Assembly (NCBI GenBank): GCA_911728455.2 | Contig: OU452221.1 | Location: forward strand, 3,624,290-3,688,289 | Reading direction: 5' to 3' | DNA: 64,000 nt | Origin: Marthasterias glacialis | Taxonomy: Eukaryota; Echinodermata; Asteroidea; Forcipulatida; Asteriidae | Shown here: in pieces, positions 14,001-23,000 of the stretch | How positions within the stretch are numbered: the stretch's first letter is position 1 | Layout: the number at the start of each line of letters is the position of its first letter | Notes under the pieces: generated by a model | Database searches by the model: none | What the model was told of the DNA's origin: nothing | What the model saw: only the letters and a program-made list of their open reading frames with translations | Position numbers and translations under genes: made by a program

Positions 14001-17000
14001 GGCATTGTCCCAAGTTGTCTTGAATTCTCATTATATCTCTCTTGTTGAAACTTCTCAATACTTCTATATAAGAACCAAATAAATAAAATAAATAAATAAA
14101 TTAATAGCAAATCTTGGAGAGCACTATTTTTTAAAGCATTGTGACATAGAGAGCACAATCAAGGCAACATGGTAAAAACACCAAAATAGTTTCACACCGA
14201 GTTTTTGATTTGTCTTACTAAAAAGAAAATCCCAAACAAAATGGGATGACCTTATACCCAGCTTGTTGAAGAAAATGATAATTAGTTTAAACCCACAACT
14301 TTATCATGCAGAGATCTCTTTCAAATGAAACATAGAGTTATATTTCTGTACACACATAACACATGCAAGCCACAGTTTCCTATATAGTTTGTACCTTCAC
14401 GTAATTCCCTTTGAGATAGGTGCATTATTTAACAAATAGAAAGATACTTCTTGTTCGTGAATCTTTCAAACTGTTTAGTAATGTATTGAATTCTTTTGTT
14501 ACATTTCAGCGTCTTGATAACGTTGATGTCACAGATGATTCAAGATGCTCAATCTACCAACCAGGAACTCCTACTTTTCAGCAAGTAAGAATATTAAATA
14601 TTATTTCTCTCGGAAGTGCTTTCCATTATCCAAAAGTCTAGTTCAAAAGATCCACAGGTCAACAGCTGGGACTTGAACCAACGACCCCCGCATTTTAGAG
14701 ATGTCTTTACCACTAGACCACCATGTATGCAAGTGACGACAAGGAGCCGGTCTGAATTCTGTTTGACTCACCCTAATTCACTCTACAGTTATCTTTCTGA
14801 TACCAAATAAATGACTCCAAAGTTGTGTTGTAGGTGTTTCTCACTAGAAGAATGATTGCAGATTATAATTATAATTATTAATTTCTGGTAATGAAACCAA
14901 GTATGCCTCAAATTCAAACTTAATCACTGTAGCTCGGAAGCCCAAGGAAACCTGTAGATAAGGATGCTTGCCATCAGAACCAGAAACACCAGAGTAAACC
15001 ACTACTCTTTCGAATAAGTGTTCTGGGTTCTTTAAGCCGTAGGTAGCATGTACTAGGATGAGTAATACACGTTAAAGTCCCATCCAAAGAAAAATCAATA
15101 ATGGTAAAATGTCTTGCTCAAAGAGACAAGTGTCGTGACTGGCCAGGCCGGAATTCAAACTACAGAACTTAAAGGGTCTGTATACATTTGGTAATGACTC
15201 TGAAAATTTATGCCAATAAAAACTTACTTGGTAAGAAGTACAGCAGCTTTGGATAGTATAATGCATTTAGAGAAACGTTTCACTTCGAAGTACTGCAGTT
15301 ATGGAAAAGTATGTCACTTTTTATCCCCAAAAATTTGAATCTGAGAAGCATTATGGCCGTAACGCTTCTAAGAATGTGTATTCCAATGACGGATACTTCT
15401 TCTGCATGAACACAACCGCTCCAGATTTTTGGCAATATCTCAAAAACGCTGCCACCTTTTGAAATGAAATATACACAGGTCAGTTTTATGGTCTATATCT
15501 ACAATTATATAGTATTAAGGCAAATGTACGGTTCCAAAAACCAAAGGTTTACTTTGCTTTTAAGCTGTTTAAAACGACCTGTTCTCTTCAGAACCATCAC
15601 AGCTCTTGAGAAAGATAACTTCATATGGTTACTGCAAGCCTTTATTTTCCAAATTAAAAACAAAAATGTGTCACTTTTGTCTGCAGGACAGACAGCATTT
15701 TGGAGAAGCTGTTGTCAAACTGGGTCGCCCTAAGCTTGTACGACCAACTAAAGGTAGGTCACAATGTAAACACATTTTCCAAATAATATCCTGATTGTTA
15801 CATCTTCTGAAGGAAATTTTTGTTGTATAATAAAGATTTTTTTTTTGCAACTAGAACAACAATCAAGAACTGTTTAACATTTTCAGATACTGAAGCATGG
15901 TTTATTGGTTTTTATGTTTGATATAGAGTCACACCGCTTATCCTCTGTTTGTGTTGTATCGCGCCATCAAATACCGCACTGAACATGGTCCAATTGATGC
16001 CGTCACTGGCCAGGCTATATTTTCTCTCAACTTTAAGAATTTAATGCAAGAAACCATAAACTTCAACGTCTTGGTAAGTATAAATCTCCAATAGTCGGAT
16101 TCCTTAAGCCCGCTGACTGCACAGCAAATGCCTTTCACTCCTGTTTTCATGGCCTTCATAGACACTGGTGGTTCTAAACAAAAACGGAATTGTCGACAAG
16201 AAAGTCAAGGTGCTAGACGTTGACACCATGTCGCAGGTGAAGGAGAAGATCTTAGATGCCACCCATCTAAACAAACCCTACTCCAGCAGACCCAGTGCCA
16301 TGCAAGTCAGTCTTGGTATGTTTCACTGTAAACCCACCACCCTGTCTCCCCTTTTTTGACTGTCACAAATTTGTGCATTCTGGATCAACAATATAAAAGA
16401 GGAATCGCTATTAACACATCTGAGTTAAGTTAAATAAACCAGCTACATAACATCACATATTCATTTTTTGACGTGCAACATTTCTCATTTGACACTCCGC
16501 AGTTATCGAAAATAATCAAATATTAAACACAGATCGTTTTTAGATTAAACTCACAAAGTCTAGCTTTGAGACACAGTTTTTCCCTTTCTTAATTAACAGC
16601 AACTGTCAAATAATTTTCTCAATAGAAAAATAATATATTATAATATAGCGCCTACATGGCTTTATTTGTAACAGTGTGGCACCGGGGAAAGAACGACCGT
16701 GTAATCTTGACAGACAAGGGCGTCAGACCTGTCGATAACAAGTTATGTCGAATCAACACCCTGAAAGATTTCCAAGTGAGTAAAAACACAGGCTGAAATA
16801 TTTCATCAACATCTTAAAATAATTATTTGAAGTTTTAATAAGTTGCATTTAAATCGCAGGAGATAAAAGTGAAGACGCCAGTTATGTTATAGCGCCCTCA
16901 GGCGTCCAGTTGTATTGTAAACATTGGCTACGCCATCTTCTTTTATCGTGTACGTTTTGTCGTCGCATTAAAGTTGTTCCTCTCGTTATAAGTCAAGTGT

Positions 17001-20000
17001 TTGGCCGTTTGTAGTCATTTGAGAGTCCCCACATATTACTATATTGGCGAGAACTCTTTTAAGACGTTGCAATTGGATAAAAGTTCTCACTGGATCCCTG
17101 TTATTTCATTGGTTGCCCATAGGTACCCGACAGAGCACCAGTTACCCTCGTTGATAAGGGGCAGTTTGCCAGTTGCTCTGGACCAGTGCATCAGTATGAA
17201 GACGAAATTACAAACGGTAAATCCTCATCATAGAGATTCAGTTCAAAGTTGGTTATATTTTTAAGAGAAGTCAAGTATCATCAAGTTCCGTTTTGCTTTA
17301 ATGTCACAAAAATGTTCTACCAAACAGCTCCATGAGGTTGAGTCGAATGCAAAACTCATGTTTGAAATTCTTGAATGGTCTGTAATGTATCAAAATGGTT
17401 AAAAAAATACATCCAAACTTTATAGGAATCAAAGATGATATAATGTATTGCTATTTTTAAATCATCTACAGAATTCTTTGCCTTCAAAGATGAAAACACC
17501 CCTGCAGGACATCAATATCCGGTAAAACTCTAAAAGTAAACAAGTTAAAGGGACTGTGTCGTCATGATTATTGCAGTAAATGGAATAACCCAGTTACTAC
17601 GTACACTTGTGCGCCAGCGGTTACATCACAGTTTGACAAAGACGGCACCCTTTGTAATTTCACCGCAAGTGTGCACGTGTGTAGGATTTGGATTGGTGAG
17701 AGTCCATCTTTCTGTGGACAGCCACAGGCCTGCATGCTATAACCATGACGACATAGCCCCTTTAACATCGGGCCTGTGATTGTTCAGAATCTCTCTTGAT
17801 ACAATGTATAACTCTTTTTTTCTCTCAAATACTTTCCTTTGTCTTGACAGATGTGATCAACCATCTTGCATTCTATTCCAGTTTAAGAGGAATGTTAACA
17901 GATACCTTCTCTCTCTTTCAATTGTCTTGTTTTTTTTGTAGTCTTCATCTTGAGTGGCCCTTTGGCCTTGGGTTTGGTGATAAATCCAGGGAAGAAAGAC
18001 TCAGCCGTGCTGGGTCCGATTCTGTGCTTTTCCTCATCGTATTAGAGAATATGTAAATCCCCTAAAAATAAAAGACCACGTAGATCCAAGAGCTTCATCT
18101 GGAAACCAAGAGCAGTCCTTTACTCAGTTTCGGAACATTTAATTTTTGTATACTCAAAATACAAGTAAGACTCAAAGGTCATAAAGCTGACCTCAGTTGC
18201 CAGCTCATCCCCTCCCCAACCCTCACACCAAAATCACATTTTGAAACGACATATTACTCTCTCCAAAGTAACAATAAATAACCAGTTAACATTTGTATTT
18301 TAGGCTAAGGAGGAAGCAGAATCTTCATTTGTGGAGGAAGGTGGTTACTGCATCCCAACCAAGGGTGACAGTCTGCAGAAGATTCCCCAAAACCTCCCTC
18401 AAGCAGAGTTTCCCGCAAAAGTAAGAATCTGTTTGCGGTTTGACGACAACAATCCAACAACGAAACTAAATCTCATTTGCCAAATTACCAACATTACATT
18501 ATGTCTGACTAATCTTTTAAACAATTGCCAATTTACCTTTCAAACGTTAGACAGCCAATCAGCTTTAATATTAACAGTTAACTAAGACAGTGAACTAGAT
18601 TTGAATATCAACCAATTTCATTGGTTCCAAGTTTTCACTAGCAGGCCTACTTTTATTAACACTGGTTACCCTGTTGAGCTACGGACTAGGCCTCCGTTCA
18701 CAATCAAATAATGATTATCCACGATAAGATCATTTCATTTGACGAAAGATTGCACAGGTACTTTGTCTGCACTGGTAACCTTATGTCAAGACAATGGACT
18801 AACAATGAAGAGATTCCTAATAATATACATTTGTGGAATATCTGATTGGTCAAGAGTTTTCATTGGTACCCTTCTTGTCACTGGTTATCGTATAGGACAC
18901 GGACAGCGGCCAACAGAAGCAGTATGAAGGGGAGAGCGCATATGGTAATTAATAATTATGAAACAAAAACCCCGCTGATGTTTTCTTTGAAAGTATGAAC
19001 ATAATAATGCAAAACAACTTAATTTCATAAATAAAAAACCAGGCTGTAGTTATGGAGCCCGAATACCATTAACTAAATGGAAGAGGTCGGCTTATGGGCA
19101 GAAAAAACACACACTTATAACAGATCAAGCAAATCAGTTAAAGTCAGTCAGTATGCTATAAGATATAAAATGGTGTCTGTCATGTTCTTCCTGCAAATCA
19201 TGTCTTCAGATAACGATGGTTTGGGAGATGAAGAACAAAACCTTGAGGGAGTCAGAGATTGGCATCTGGTAAGTCAGAGAAAAATTGTTGAATGAAATAA
19301 TGAGTGTTGCCAAAAAAAAATCAATTGATCAAATAGTTCTTTACACAAACAGTTGATCAAAATGTTTCAAACGTTTTTTCACAACAGTTTTATACTCTTA
19401 TAGAAAGTGTAATTGTTGGAGAAGATGCATAACTATGGTACCCTTTTTACCCCAGACTAAAAAGCAGGAGTCTTTCTCTGTAGAGGAACACGCCGCCCAG
19501 CAGCGAGGAAGATATTGGTGTTTGTCACGAAATAAACGCAGTCAGTGGGCCGTTTATAAGGTTCCATTCCAGAGAGTTCTATCATCAAAGGTAAGGTTTG
19601 TCCAAAGCAAAAAACAAGCAGTGGGGAACATCATGATCAAATCACGGCCACGGCCACGGCCACGGCCACGGCCACGGCCACGGCCACGGCCACGGCCACG
19701 GCCACGGCCACGGCCACGGCCACGGCCACGGCCACGGCCACGGCCACGGCCACGGCCACGGCCACGGCCACGGCCACGGCCACGGCCACGGCCACGGCCA
19801 CGGCCACGGCCACGGCCACGGCCACGGCCACGGCCACGGCCACGGCCACGGCCACGGCCACGGCCACGGCCACGGCCACGGCCACGGCCACGGCCACGGC
19901 CACGGCCACGGCCACGGCCACGGCCACGGCCACGGCCACGGCCACGGCCACGGCCACGGCCACGGCCACGGCCACGGCCACGGCCACGGCCACGGCCACG

Positions 20001-23000
20001 GCCACGGACACGGACACGGCCACGGACACGGACACGGACATGGACACCCCCAGTAAAGTGCCCGGCAATTTAACATATGCCTATCACTCAGCCAAACTTA
20101 ACTTATAGGTCACTAAGGCTGGACAGTTATGACCAGTGAGTATACAAACATGAAAATCTCTTGACTTTTTGTCTCAACACCTCAAAAACAGAGCGTCATC
20201 CAAGAATATGTTGACAACATGTTCCAGACCATTTTGTCCGTGGAGAGCGCCCCCAAGGCCATCAAGTACCTCTTTGACTTTTTCGACGAGCAGGCGCATA
20301 TGTATGACTTGAAGTCCAAAGATCCCACAATTAAACATGCCTGGAAGAATAACATGTGAGTAATGAATGGCAGCAACCAAAAGCAACCAAAGCAACCAAG
20401 GCAACCAAAGCAAAACAAAGCAACCAAAGCAGCCAAAGCAACCAAAGCAACCAAAGCAACCAAAGCAACCAAAGCAACCAAAGCTACCAAAGCAACCAAA
20501 GCTACCGAAGCAACCAAAGCTACCAAAGCTACCAAAGCAACCAAAGCAACCAAAGCTACCAAGGCAACCAAAGCTAACAAAGCAAACAAAGCAACCAAAG
20601 CAACCAAAGCAACCAAAGCTACCAAAGCAACCAAAAGCAACCAAAGCAACCAAAGCAAACAAAGCAACCAAAGCAACCAAAGCTACCAAAGCAACCAAAG
20701 CAACCAAAGCTACCAAAGCAACCAAGGCAACCAAAGCAAAACAAAGCTACCAAAGCAGCCATAGTAACCAAAAGCAACTAAAGCAACCGAAGCAACCAAA
20801 ATCAACCAAAAGCAACCAAAAGCAACCAAAGCAACCAAAACCAACCAAAGCAACCAAAGCAGCCAAAGCTACCAAGGCAACCAAAGCTAACAAAGCAAAC
20901 AAAGCAACCAAAGCAACCAAAGCAACCAAAGCTACCAAAGCAACCAAAAGCAACCAAAGCAACCAAAGCAAACAAAGCAACCAAAGCAACCAAAGCAACC
21001 AAAGCTACCAAAGCAACCAAAGCAACCAAAGCTACCAAAGCAACCAAGGCAACCAAAGCAAAACAAAGTAACCAAAGCAGCCATAGTAACCAAAAGCAAC
21101 CAAAGCAACCGAAGCAACCAAAATCAACCAAAAGCAACCAAAAGCAACCAAAGCAACCAAAGCAGCCAAAGCAACCAAAGCAACCAAAGCAACCAAAGCA
21201 ACCAAAGCAACCAAAGCAACCAAAGCAACCAAAAGCAACCACAGCAACCTTGGGATTCGTCCATTGTTTTTATCCCCACTCTAAAGACTTCCTTTTGTTA
21301 TCATTCAACTTGTTCAGTAAATAGACTAGTTCCCGGTTCCCGCGCAAGTGAGGGCCAATCAAAAGCTCTATATCAGTAGTAACTACCGGTCCCTACCGGT
21401 ATACACAGTCAGAGCAACAACGATGTAGTGACCGTGAACCAGTCTGTTGTTTGAAGTACCCTTCAAGTGCATGAACAAACAACTGATCTAAAACCCCAAA
21501 CAACAAAATAATGAAGTTTATTTGTACACAATTCACCGAGACATTGATATTGATAAACCCCAGTTTAACATAGTTTGAGATTAGTTTTCGGAAGTTCACG
21601 AGGAAAAAAGTTCCAATTACCTCCAGATCTGATGAATTTGAGGCTTGCATGCCTCTCTCTAAATCCTCCCAGTTCATGTAAGATGCTTAAGCTTAAAGGG
21701 GCACACCGGCTTCGTTGGGCTATTTGGGCTACAAAATAGGCTAACATATGACTTCAAAGGTCTTTCAGGAATGGAGAAGAACGGTTCCTAAAAGAAACCA
21801 TCAAATTTTGCCGTTTTCGAGCATTTTTCAAAAAACGATTTATCCGAACCAAAAAAGTGGTTCGGATAAATCACGTGATCTTCGGAGTTAGTTTTACTTC
21901 CAGCCGTATAAAAGTAAATTACTGAACCAAGTTAAAATCCTTTTTTTTTTACAATTATTCATGAGTATTTGACAAAAAGACTTATGTATTCAGATTATTG
22001 ATACAATTTGTAAATAATGATGAAAAATCGATCGTAATATTCACATTCAGAGGTGTCCGTGCAATCGAAGCGTGCCTTACGGCGCACCAGCGTGGGAGCT
22101 AGCGGAACGTAAACCTTGGGGCATATCCCGTACAGCCGGTGCCGTGTCTCGTGGGGCCAGAGAGACAAACCCCGGGGCATGAACTCCCCAGCTTGCCGGT
22201 CAGTCTAGCCATAAGCGTGGGAGCTTGTCGGAGAAGTAGGGAGCCAGACCAACAATTACGTTTTTTACGAGGGTTTTAGTCTGTACCCCTAGCTATTATC
22301 CCCTAACTATTGTAACGTGTTGCCTGCGCTACGCACACGAGCGACGACGATGGGGAATGTTTATCCCATACAGCTGATCTATCTACTTCTATGATAGCTG
22401 CATAATGTCCACTCCCCCCAATCGCCACAACAAAAAACCGGTGGCGGTGGCTGCGGCCGGCCAGTGAAGTCATCGCCCGAAAAACGGGAGAATGCCTTCG
22501 CTAAAGCTGCCAGGATTGGCAATCCGTTTGCAGCGAAAGCGGGAGGCTCACTTGGCACATGATTGTTATTGGCCAAGCCAATGTGAAACTGGTCCAAGAT
22601 TAGGGACACTACCATTAGTTTTTAGACTGCAGCAGGCTGGTCACGATGAGAATAAGAAGGATGTGGTCTTTGCCATAATTTTGATGGACATGTTTGTGTC
22701 ATAGAACTGTATTGTGAATATGCCTGCGTATATTTTAATTCATGAAAACTCACATTTTGACAATATTTATGGTCCACCATGTCTGTGATGTCCACATTAT
22801 GTCAAGCTTATTCTCTCCCTTTCTACATTTGAACACGACCTGACAACACAGATTAGTCCTGGACCCAACTGGCATTCGTCCAAGTAATTTTTTACAACAT
22901 AGGGCCTACTTGCGATATAATGAAGAAACGTTCTCCATTGCAAGTAAGTTCGTCCAGTTCGTCGTACACAGAATACACTGTCTGTTTTGTCTGTTTTTTT

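Noticed and set aside
14640-14760. tRNA gene on the minus strand
   Set aside because: A and B boxes are present but I cannot fold a full cloverleaf; it fits a tRNA-derived SINE better.
19435-20076. Long Arg-Pro, Ala-Val and Trp-Pro frames on both strands
   Set aside because: They are the translation of a perfect CGGCCA hexamer array; only the first part, exon 19456-19590, is coding.
20174-21247. Long KATKAT/KQPKQP and LVALVA/CFGCFG frames
   Set aside because: Frame-independent consequence of the AAAGCAACC repeat; only 20192-20355 is an exon.
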